This document shows positions 25,863-35,540 of a DNA stretch of 64,000 nucleotides, in pieces (within the stretch, counting starts at the first letter, position 1; each line of letters begins with the position of its first letter). Position numbers and translations under genes: made by a program. The notes beneath the pieces were generated by a model. That model saw only the letters and a list, made by a program, of their open reading frames with translations. It was not told where the DNA came from and did no database searches. The stretch spans positions 63,139,676-63,203,675 of the forward strand of contig CM049316.1 in assembly GCA_026874595.1 (NCBI GenBank), read 5' to 3'. Origin of the DNA: Sipunculus nudus (Eukaryota; Annelida; Sipuncula; Golfingiida; Sipunculidae).

Positions 25863-25909
<47 letters not shown>
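25863..25909. repeat. TA microsatellite
   Basis: About 23 TA units directly left of the CACTA-like end, between it and the LINE. Confidence 0.9.
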
Positions 25910-25915
25910 GAACTA

Positions 25916-25936
25916 AACTCTAAAAACACATCGGTT
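25916..25936 (+). repeat. Left terminal inverted repeat of the CACTA-like element
   Basis: 21 bases matching the complement of 45130-45150 at 18 positions. The expected leading C of CACT is A here. Confidence 0.7.
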
Positions 25937-26055
25937 ATAATAATAACCGATTTAATCGGTTACTCCAAAATCGGTTAGTAATAACTGAGAAATCGGTAGC
26001 CTGTTAACTGTTTGGGTGGTTGGTAGGGCAACTGATCACATCGGTTATAATCTCA
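25928..26055. repeat. Left subterminal repeats
   Basis: About eight copies of TCGGTTA or its complement, some as head-to-head pairs such as TCGGTTATAATAATAACCGA. In CACTA elements such motifs bind the element-encoded DNA-binding protein. Confidence 0.7.
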
Positions 26056-26331
26056 AGCCCGATGTATACTTGGCATTAGTGTTCAAAAGGTAAATTAATG
26101 GTAAATTTGTTTGAACCCAGCTTCTACCAGCTTTTTCAATCTATGCATTTAATCTTAAACCCTGTAATTTGTGTCAGCACATGCCTGTTAACCGTTTTAG
26201 TCTCTATCGTTTTGCGCGCCAAATCAACAAAGAAGGCAACAGCCCGGTCAGTGCTGACGCGGTAATCTAGGTCACTGACACAGTCCTTTGTCCAGCAAGC
26301 CAGCATCTTCACGTGTTTTCAGCAAGCTGAT

Positions 26332-26396
26332 ATGGCTGAATTTGTGGTCAACATACTAACAGAATGGGTATTTGACAGCTTCATTGAACACTAAAG
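26332..26396 (+). pseudogene. CACTA first coding exon, SAM-like start
   Basis: An ATG opens a short exon (MAEFVVNILTEWVFDSFIEH) ending at a GTAAG donor (26397). A TAA stop lies four bases before the donor, so the exon is broken or the frame has shifted. The LTR retrotransposon and the MITE at 33460 now lie in the intron between this exon and the one at 35379. The SAM-like call depends on the continuation in that exon. Confidence 0.45.
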
Positions 26397-26864
26397 GTAA
26401 GATGGTTATCTAAAGTATACCGTAATACACATATTTATATCAGATTTAAAGGATACATGTACTAAGCATTTAAAGCAGCATTTTAAGAAACTGCTTGGGC
26501 AATACTATAGGGTTCTTTGATTGGTAAGTTTGTTGTTTTATTTTCTATCATTCTTGTATACAGTTGTTATAATTTTCAATTATTTGTGTCTGTTTGATTT
26601 TTCAAAAATTATCTTGACGCCGACGTTATACGTAGCCTAAATAACAAAAACGACACTGGTATATTTTTTCAAAGCAATGGTATATTTGCAATATATAAAT
26701 ATATTTTACTCTGAATAGTGGGAGTGGGGAAGCTTACATTGACCATCGATCTTTTGCTTAAAAATTGTGTTTGTGTGTGGGGGGATATACATATATATGT
26801 GTGTGTTCAGCTTTTGAATATATATTTTATAATAAAAATATAATATATAATATATATTCAGAAG

Positions 26865-26870
<6 letters not shown>

Positions 26871-26910
<40 letters not shown>
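26871..26910. repeat. CA/TA microsatellite at the LTR element's left edge
   Basis: CA units followed by TA units run directly into the 5' LTR. They may have eroded its first bases. Confidence 0.8.
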
Positions 26911-27157
26911 CTACGCCATTATATGGATGTTTAATTTATATCTGTACAATCTTTACTATATGGTCCCTTGACTAAAGTAATGAAAACCTTGCCCGCTTCC
27001 CTCGCCCGCTTCTCTTGTGTTCGGGCCGTCACATAAAACAGACGTGCTTTGTCATTTTGATGTTCATATAATAAATACTCTTGGAATACAAGTCCGTGTT
27101 TCGCGTCACTTGGAAGGTGGGTGCGATAGCTGTACAGATATAATCTTCCTCATTGGC
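26911..27157 (+). repeat. 5' LTR
   Basis: Matches 32352-32537 from CGCCATTATATGG through GTTCATATA, and again from AGATATAATC to TTGGCG. The first few bases (TGGTC in the 3' copy) are not recognisable and merge with a TA run. Bases about 27073-27135 are absent from the 3' LTR. Confidence 0.85.
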
Positions 27158-27175
27158 GTGGTGGCAGCGTTAAGA
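27158..27175 (+). other. Candidate tRNA primer-binding site
   Basis: TGGTGGCAGCGTTAAG begins with the TGG expected opposite a tRNA CCA end and directly abuts the LTR boundary. The matching tRNA is not identified. Confidence 0.5.
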
Positions 27176-27357
27176 GAAGAAAACACGCTAGAACCCGTAG
27201 AGACAGGGTACGGCAGAACTGTTCAGCGCCCACTCGCTTCACACATCACGCGGCCAAGTGACAGCCAAAACAGGAGCTGTATTGACGCTTGAAACACGAT
27301 AAACAGAAGCAAGTGAACTTATTTAAGGCAAGTGAACATACATATCAATCTGCCATC

Positions 27358-28210
27358 ATGAGCAGTTTACGTCCAGGTGCTCGAGCACCTAAGCAATGGT
27401 GTCTTACCAAAGTAGAGACAATTACTTCCTTTGAAAACTGGCGCCAAAATCTAGTCTATACGCTATCATTATACCCACTGTTCGCCGAATTTCTTGTTAA
27501 TGGAAAAACATGGACTAAAAAGACTAAAGCCGACCCTCTTAGAGGCCTAACAGATGATGGAGAAGAGATACCAGTTGATAGACGGCGTACAGCTCAACAA
27601 AAAGTCTCACATTTGGATTGATCCTGGGGCAGATTGCGAACTATTGCCCCATCATCGCCCGTAATACCATTGTAAAGGCATCAACTGGTATAGATAGCAT
27701 ATGGCAGGGTATTCGCCTACATTTTGGGTTTCAGTCTACAGGCGCCCATTTTCTCGATTTCTCCGATATTAAACTTGAACCTGACGAGCGACCAGAGGAT
27801 CTTTACCAAAGACTGATGGCATTCATAGAAGACAATTTACTAAACACAGTGGCAGTTTAACCCACCACAATGAAGAAGTAGAGGAAGATGAAGAAATGTC
27901 CCCAACACTAGAAAACCTAGTTATCCTCACATAGCTTCGACTCCTCCATCAAGATCTACCCCATTTGGTTAAACAGAGTTATGCAACAGAACTACGGTCA
28001 CGTACGCTGGCATCCATTAAGCCAGAAATTTCCCAGGCACTTACGTCCCTTCTCGATGAACTCCACACATCAGAAGATGCAAAGGTCTTACGCTCAGCTG
28101 CAACAGATCTTAGAAGAAATACATACCAAATACAGTCAAATACCACACGCGCAGAGAAGACCTGCCCTTTGTGTAAACAAGCTGGTCGCCAATATAGACG
28201 TTTCTTAAGC
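27358..28210 (+). pseudogene. LTR retrotransposon gag, frameshifted
   Basis: The ATG at 27358 opens a Gag-like protein ([18 protein letters not shown]). The frame changes near 27615 (to [16 protein letters not shown]) and again between 27860 and 27965. A retroviral-type zinc knuckle follows near 28160 (CPLCKQAGRQ ... FLSKC); its expected His is not evident. Gag proteins package element RNA; this copy is interrupted at least twice. Confidence 0.7.
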
Positions 28211-31200
28211 AAGTGCAGGTTCCTTCCTGAGAATGATAGACAGTTCATGGCACGTGCCCGACATGTTGCAGAGTCCGAAAGTGCATCCGGGTACATCTCC
28301 AGCGAGGAGGACGACGCTAAAGAGGATGATCCAATAAGTTATAGTGACCCCATTACAAGTCCAGCCAATACTGCGGCCACAAGAAGAGTGCAGGTTAAAA
28401 GATCACCGCATCTACAAACTTTTTTCCATCACCACCCACTTCGTATAACCATTGACACTGGTGCAGAAACAAACATGGTACGTGCGTCTGTAGCCAAACA
28501 CATAGGCGTTAAAATTACCAAGTGCTCTCAATTAGCAGTACAAGCTGATGGACAGACCCCTCTTAAGGTTGTGGGTGAAACAAAAATGACGCTAAACAGA
28601 GATCACCTCACTTTCACTCTGGAGGCCCTCGTGGTAGAGGATCTTGATGTTGATGTGCTAGCAGGTGTCCCCTTTATGGTCCGTAATGATGTATCCGTCC
28701 GCCCAGCAAAAAGACAGGTCCTCATTGGGAATGATCACATTTTCCATTACAACACCACGCGCGAGAATATCAATTCACTCGCAATACGTCGCACTCATGC
28801 ATGTGTACTTCGCGCCCCATCAAGTCCATCCACAATTTGGCCAGGGGAGTATATGGAAGTGTTAATCCCAGATAGTGAACTGCATGATGTTCCAGTGGCT
28901 ATCGAACCACGAATAGATTCGCCAAACATGCAAACTAAAAAGATGTCACAGTTATGGCCCTGTCCAGACATCACTGCAGCGGTAGGTAATTAGATCCGTA
29001 TTTTCAATACGACTACAGAACCACAGTCGCTGCGAAGAAATGAACATTTTTGCCAAATATTTCCGGTAAGTGAACCTGTAGTTCAAGATAGCCCCACGAA
29101 CTGTCAGACTCCCTCCATTAACATCCTCTCAGGCTAGAGCTGTAAACACGCCATCATCACCATCACACTCTCAAGCGGTAAATCTGGACCCGGACAATCT
29201 GTTAACAGCTGATGTAAAGAGCAAGTTCCGCAACCTTCTCACAGAATACGATAATCTGTTTAACCCATTGTTCAAGGGTTATAATGGTGCAATTGGACCT
29301 TTTCAAGCAGTGGTTAACATGGGACCAGTCCCACCACCCCAGCTTAAGGACGTGTTCCCCAATATTCTCGAGACAAACTCAAAGAACTACAGCAAAAGTT
29401 TGATGAACTGGAACGGTAAGGTGTGTTTCGCCGCCCGGAGGACCTAGGTATAGTAGCCGAATACCTAAATCCCTCATTCTTGATCAAGAAGCCTAGCGGA
29501 GGCTTTCGACTCGTTACTGCTTTTGCTCATGTAGGGAGATACAGCAAGCCTCAACCATCACTCATGCCAGACGTAGATTCCACACTCCGTACCATTGCTC
29601 GTTGGAACTACATCATCATTACGGACCTCACCAGCGCCTTCTATCAGATCCCCCTATCCCGCCAATCCATGAAATATTGTGGTGTTGTCACCCCATATCG
29701 TGGTGTTAGAGTGTATAGCCGCTCCGCAATGGGGATGCCAGGATCAGAGACTGCGTTAGAAGAACTGATGTGCAGAGTTCTCGGGGATCTGTTACAAGAA
29801 GGAGTGGTAGCTAAACTGGCAGACGACTTGTATTGTGGGGGAAACACCCCTGAAGACCTTTATAATAATTGGGAAAGGACTATGCAAGCACTGAACCAGT
29901 GTGGCCTACACTTATCAGCCACAAAGACTACAATCTGCCCTCGCTCCGCCACCATCTTAGGATGGATTTGGACTTAAGGCAGCATTCACGCGAGTCCACA
30001 CCGCATCGCCACATTAGCTACATGCCCACCTCCAGACACTGTTCGCGGACTTCGATCGTTCATAGGCTCATATAAGGTGTTAGCTCGAGTAATCCCTAAC
30101 TGTTCTACCTTTCTTGTCCCATTGGAAGATAGCTTAGCTGGGCATCAGTCACAAGACAAGTTGAGCTGGAATGAAACTCTACACTCGGCCTTTTCTGATG
30201 CACAGAAAGCTCTGTCATCACACAGAACAATCGCACTTCCTCGTGCAGAGGAACAACTATGGATCGTCACAGATGGATCAGTCAAACAGCGCGGTCTAGG
30301 GGCTACATTATATGTCACGCGTAACGACAACAAACCACGGCTAGCCGGTTTCTTCAGCGCAAAACTAAGAAAACATCAAGTCAGATGGTTACCATGTGAA
30401 ATTGATGCCCTTAGTATTGCAGCAGCAGTGAAACATTTCAGTCCGTTCATAATACAATCCGACACCAAAGCATGCATACTTACAGACAGCAAACCATGTG
30501 TACAGGCGTTCGAGAAATTGTATGGTGGCGAATTCTCAACAAGCCCACGAGTGTGTACATTTCTGGCCACCGTAAGCCGCTACCAAGCATCTATTCGCCA
30601 TCTTGCAGGCTCAGCTAATTTACCATCAGAGTTTGCTAGCCGAAATGCACCTGAATGCCACGAACCAGGCTGTCAGATTTGTACCTTCATTTTGAGAACA
30701 GAGGAATCAGTCGTTAGAAAAATTTCCACCACAGAAATTCTGTCAGGAGCTATTAAGCTATTTTTCACCAGTAGAACAGCGTGGTTAAAAACCCAATCGG
30801 AATGTCCAGACTTGCGTAGAGTACATGCTCATCTCACACAGGGCACCCGCCCATCAAAAAAGGCAACCAACATCAAAGATGTCAAAAGATATCTGAACAT
30901 TGCTACAGTTGCTCGAGACGGTTTGCTCATTACACGTCGTGAAGAACCCCTGACAGCGTCTCGTGAGTGCATTATCATACCTAGATCCGTCCCAGATGGT
31001 CTTCTAACGGCACTACATATCAAACTCGATCATCCCTCTCGCCACCAACTCAAACTTGTGGCCTAGCGACATTTCTACGCCCTTGACCTTGACAAAGCTG
31101 TCGAGGGAGTCTCCACTTCCTGTCACATATGTGCATCCCTTCAAAAGATCCCAAATACACTTGTCAAACAATCTACAAGTAACCCTCCAACTGGCGTTGG

Positions 31201-31639
31201 GGTCAGCTTCGTAGCAGATGTCATGAAACGTACGCGACAACTGATACTGGTGCTCCGTGAAACTGTAACATCGTACACCACTTCCTGCCTCATAGATAAC
31301 GAACGCCATGACACTCTCTGCAGCGTACGTGTGTGTCTAACTATAGAACTATGTCCATTAGATGGCCCACCTATAGTGGTTCGGGTAGATTCGGGCCCCG
31401 GGTTTAAAGCACTGAAAGATGACCCCCTGTTGAGGCAACATAACATCGCCCTCGACTTTGGTCGCATACACAACCCCAACAAGAATCCTGTGGCTGAACG
31501 CGCTATAAGCGAGTTACAAGATGAGTTACTCCGCCAGTCACCAGAAGGGGGGCCCATCACTCCACTTGTATTGTGCGTCGCGACATCTCGATTGAATACA
31601 CGCATTCGACACTCCGGAATGTCCGCAAGAGAAATGTAG
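27965..31639 (+). pseudogene. LTR retrotransposon pol: PR-RT-RNaseH-integrase
   Basis: One reading frame covers most of this span, with in-frame stops at 28991, 29975 (TAA) and 31064 (TAG) and a displaced frame at about 29000-29410. Aspartic protease: IDTGAETNMV near 28450. Reverse transcriptase: [13 protein letters not shown] near 29480, [12 protein letters not shown] near 29622, [14 protein letters not shown] near 29730 and the catalytic box LADDLYCGG (first residue Leu) near 29818. RNase [15 protein letters not shown] near 30270. Integrase: an HHCC zinc domain near 31020-31130 and DDE-region motifs VRVDSGPGF near 31385 and NPVAERAI.ELQDEL near 31485. The order PR-RT-RH-IN fits Ty3/gypsy. 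Not translatable as one protein. Confidence 0.8.
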
Positions 31640-32329
31640 TCACAAAGAGATCAATTTACAAATGGCCCATTGCCCGTGCATGATAGTTTACTCATTCGCG
31701 ACCAACAGACATCACGCCATCACAATCACACCTACAGTGAACGTGCTAAAGCACATGGTCGACAACCAGCATCACCTTGTCATGTGCAGGTCGGTGACCT
31801 CGTGTACATCCACCATGATAAAGACAAAACTCGCGCTCGCGATCGGTATCTAGTAGTCGGTACCGACGGGGAATGGTGCGACATCCGTAGATTTACCGTT
31901 GCGATCACCGTCATACCGCATAAAATCGTCAGAGTGTTACACCGTTCCCAGTCATACAATGTCCTTTAGACAAACGCTTCCTCTTCGTGACGATGACGCA
32001 ACTTCCAGTGAGGATGAAGATGGTTTCCAGAGTATAGTACCTCAGGCTTCTCCTGCTGTACCGCAGGAACTCGCTTGTCCTGTAAAGAGCGATCAACCTC
32101 ATGTAATGCCTATGATATCTAACCAGGAGCCTAGTGCCGCTGATACTCAATCTCACCACACCATCGTTGAGGATGGACGACCCGTTCGCATCCGACGTCG
32201 ACCGCCATACCTCGATGACTATGCTGAGTGATCTCTCATGTGTTATCGAACTTGTATCCTTTTACTGGACTTGATAACACTGTTCGTTACATGTTTATTT
32301 TCGTATTGTATTTTCTGTTGTATCCCGCC

Positions 32330-32351
32330 AAGAGATGGGAAGAGATGAAAG
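32330..32351 (+). other. Polypurine tract
   Basis: AAGAGATGGGAAGAGATGAA, almost all purine, ends directly before the TGG that begins the 3' LTR. It would prime plus-strand DNA synthesis. Confidence 0.6.
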
Positions 32352-32537
32352 TGGTCGCGCCATTATATGGATATTTAATTTATATCTGTACAATCTTTAC
32401 TATATGGTCCCTTGACTAAAGTAATGAAAACCTTGCCCGCTTCCCTCGCCCGCTTCTCTTGTGTTCGGGCCGTCACATAAAATAGACGTGCTTTGTCATT
32501 TTGATGTTCATATAAGATATTATCCTCCTCATTGGCG
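32352..32537 (+). repeat. 3' LTR with internal deletion
   Basis: Starts TGGTCGCGCCATTATATGG after the polypurine tract and ends CCTCATTGGCG like the 5' LTR. It lacks roughly 60-70 bases seen in the 5' copy between GTTCATATA and GATAT. Confidence 0.8.
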
Positions 32538-32654
32538 CTAAGCATATCGGTAGATGACCAAAATTTCGTGTTCATAGCAACATAGGATGTTTTAAGATTT
32601 TTTTCACTGTACCGGTAGATATCTGTCTCAAAAGTAAAACCAATAACATTTTTT

Positions 32655-32780
32655 TTTCCTCAGCTGACTTCTAGTCATCTGAGCTATTGTCACGGTCATG
32701 TCGTCCGCCAGTCCGAGCATCCGTACCTTAATAGGGCACGTTTTGAAACAGTTGGACCTACCAAAATTCAAACTCCCTTT
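32655..32780 (+). repeat. Degraded copy of the 7450-type element start
   Basis: CTCAGCTGAC..AGTCATCTGAGCTATTG is a decayed form of the hairpin at 7455-7483. GTCGTCCGCCAGTCCG and AGGGCACG..GTTGGACCTA follow in the same order as in the first copy. Confidence 0.6.
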
Positions 32781-33459
32781 ATAATATAAACACAACTGAT
32801 CTGTTCTTCATCAAATTCAAAATACATATTCCTCTATACATTTCCTATATACGTACCAGAAATTATGCCAGTATCGCATAAATTCTTGAAGTTATGGGCT
32901 CGAACATGACCATTATAAATACTCAGGAAATATAATTACTAACTTTTGAATAGCCTATTTGATGTAGGCCTAATGAAAATACTTCAAGTTATTTTATTAG
33001 GAACTTTTAAGTTTTTTTTTTAATTTTGAATCTTTTAAGATTTGTATTCTTATAAAATATATTTTAAAATGTATATACTACATGTCACACCACATACGCA
33101 GCGGACATAAGTAGGCCTACCCGAGTTCTTTTACTCTTAAAGTCCAAATTGATCACTCAGTGATTTAGTACCGAACACAGGTTTATTCCGGTTACATTCA
33201 ACGATTGGCCACCCCACATTGACTGGCTCCCATCTACAAGAAACAATGTCTTCACCAATATACAAAAACATGGAATCTTCTTTCGCCTACTCGGCTATAT
33301 CTATATCTATTTTCTCCAGGACTAATAATATCATTCGCGTTATTTCTATTACACCCCACGCAGTGTGCACCTCAAAACCTGTTGTTGACACTGAACCCCC
33401 GGCCTTGACACCTTTTTATACCGTTGCCATGGAATCATCGGGGTCGTAATAAAAAGTAC

Positions 33460-34094
33460 TATAGTCCGTTCCTGTACCCCTGTCCACCTGTTTTTTTTTT
33501 TTTTTTGCGATTATCTCTACATAAGACAAATTTGGCAAACAAAATTTGCACCATTGGCATAAAGAGGCAAAAGCGTAATTGTTGGTACCTTACCTACTGA
33601 CGATATAAATATTATTTACTTTACGGCCTGGTTGACATGTCTCAAATATATCCGTGGTTCATGGCGTCCCTAATATGCGGCCATTGTTTATCATCCTTGG
33701 ATATGGATAAAAAGTAATGTGACGTAACAGTGAAGCGCGTGCACGCGGAGAATACAAGTCTCGCTGTAAACAGGGATCGGCAGCTCTTGATTATTGGTTC
33801 CGTGAATGTTGGTGCCTCTTTAGTACGTCACGTCTATTATGACGTCATCACTATCCCCTGATATGCCCATTTAACAGATTAGTGGCAAGATGTCGCTAAA
33901 GAATAGACTAGTTACTCATAAAATGGTTTTAAATTGTTTACAAGAAAATTACATAAGGTAGGCTATTATTTCCATAATAGTTAACTACGCTTTTTCCTCT
34001 TTCTTCCCCAAGGTCAAACAGTTTTTGCGTTCTTTGGTTCACAAATAAATAATCACGAAAAAACAGGTGGACAGGGGTACTGGAACGGACTATA
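33460..34094. mobile_element. MITE with 35 bp terminal inverted repeats
   Basis: Left end TATAGTCCGTTCCTGTACCC then CTGTCCACCTGTTTTT; the right end is its complement with one or two mismatches. Flanking TA (or TATA) is consistent with a TA target duplication. Non-coding, about 635 bp. A relative with the same ends lies at 46235-46778. It is inserted within the CACTA-like element's first intron. Confidence 0.8.
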
Positions 34095-35237
34095 AACACT
34101 GGATTTTCTATAATTTATCAACTGGGAATTGTCAACAAGCAGAACTATCAAAAATTTTCATCTTATTATAATAACCATGGTACGGTAAGTCTAACTGCTT
34201 GCCCACACACAAAAAAATAAAAATCCTGTTGAATTATCCGGCCCACAGGGCATTCTGGTGTAAACAATTCAGTTGACAACAACAAATGGACGAGATTTTG
34301 GGTGTATACAAACGGACCTTAGGATCTTTTGGATTCCTGTATGGAGAAGAGGCATGTCGATGTCATATCATCAGGCATGTCATGGCTAAGTTGATTATTA
34401 TTATAATATGAGACAGTCCAGTCAATCCAGTCTTTGAAGTGTAGGCCATATTCTATAGTCGGGCACAACTGCGTCTGTCTGACTTTAGGTCTACTGTATG
34501 ATTTAAAATTTAAACTGATCTGGTAATACACTGTATAAACTAGGTTTCCCTAACTATATAAATTTTATCATTTCATATAAATCCATGTGACTTACCCTAA
34601 TAACTTTACTAGTGAAATATAACATTATAAGCTGCAAATATACCTTTTCACTTTTTCACTTACAACTCTATTGAAATAGGGTAGGGAGTCCTACATGGCA
34701 ACATGCAATTGTCATGAGGAATTCCTTTAAATGCTCCTTTTAACCTGACAGAACTGAGAAATATATTGCCGATTATTAAGTTGCTTATTAAATAAAATGG
34801 GCAATTTCACATTTGGGGCAAACCACACACACACACACATATATATAATTAAAAGTGAATAATAATTTAATATTAAAATTTTCAGTGATCCTTAACAAGC
34901 TTAGGATTATCCTATGCTTCATCTATTGACACCACATGATATGAATATACAGTGTATGGTGTCTAAAGGTATCCAAGATTACTCACAGTGGCTAAAGGGC
35001 AATGATGCACATGAAGAGAACTAGCTCGATTTAATGGGACTCAAAATATATATATATATCATACATATTATGTTAGTGTGTTAATCTATCACCCCACCCC
35101 TTTACTCCCATAAAGATAAAGAGTAAAAAAAGCCCCTCCCCCATCCCAATCAGTCCAACTAGTACTCTAGTTCCAACCAATATATGTCATATGTTATATA
35201 CTTTTATTATTATGATATAGGAGTAATACATATGCAT

Positions 35238-35280
<43 letters not shown>
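35238..35280. repeat. CA/TA microsatellite
   Basis: About 18 CA units followed by TA units, in the CACTA-like element's intron. Confidence 0.9.
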
Positions 35281-35282
<2 letters not shown>

Positions 35283-35378
35283 CCGGTAGGAAGTAATCAT
35301 TTTCACTCCCCAACCAACCCCCCAACCCCCACCTCCAATAATTCATTATTATCTTATCATTAGTATCTTTTTTTTCAG

Positions 35379-35491
35379 GGGAATGGATTGATGAAGAAGC
35401 TTTCTAATGTCTTTCTGAGGAACTGATTACCCAGCTGACCAAACCAATTGGGGCACGAGCGAAATTTCTTGCTAGATGGGCAGAACTGAAG
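35379..35491 (+). pseudogene. CACTA SAM-like exon, one stop
   Basis: Acceptor TTTTTTTTCAG before 35379 and donor GTGAAT at 35492. The frame reads EWIDEEAF, a TAA stop, then CLSEELITQLTKPIGARAKF and LARWAELK. The helical pattern with a closing G-R-A-K-x-L fits a SAM domain, a protein-interaction module placed before the zinc finger in related animal elements (recognition from memory). The single stop (TTCTAATG) disables it. Confidence 0.5.
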
Positions 35492-35540
35492 GTGAATAAT
35501 TCTGTGATTACTGAACTAATTTGTTGGAACTATTTTTAAA

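Larger units (their letters stand above)
26911..32537 (+). mobile_element. LTR retrotransposon (Ty3/gypsy-like), decayed
   Basis: Two long terminal repeats (to 27157 and 32352-32537) enclose gag, protease, reverse transcriptase, RNase H and integrase in gypsy-compatible order. A primer-binding site starts directly after the 5' LTR and a polypurine tract ends directly before the 3' LTR. The shared LTR sequence differs by few substitutions (for example A/G at 26929 versus 32373), but the 3' LTR lacks about 60-70 bases present in the 5' LTR. Several frameshifts and stops mean this copy cannot make a complete Pol. It lies in an intron of the CACTA-like element. Confidence 0.85.
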
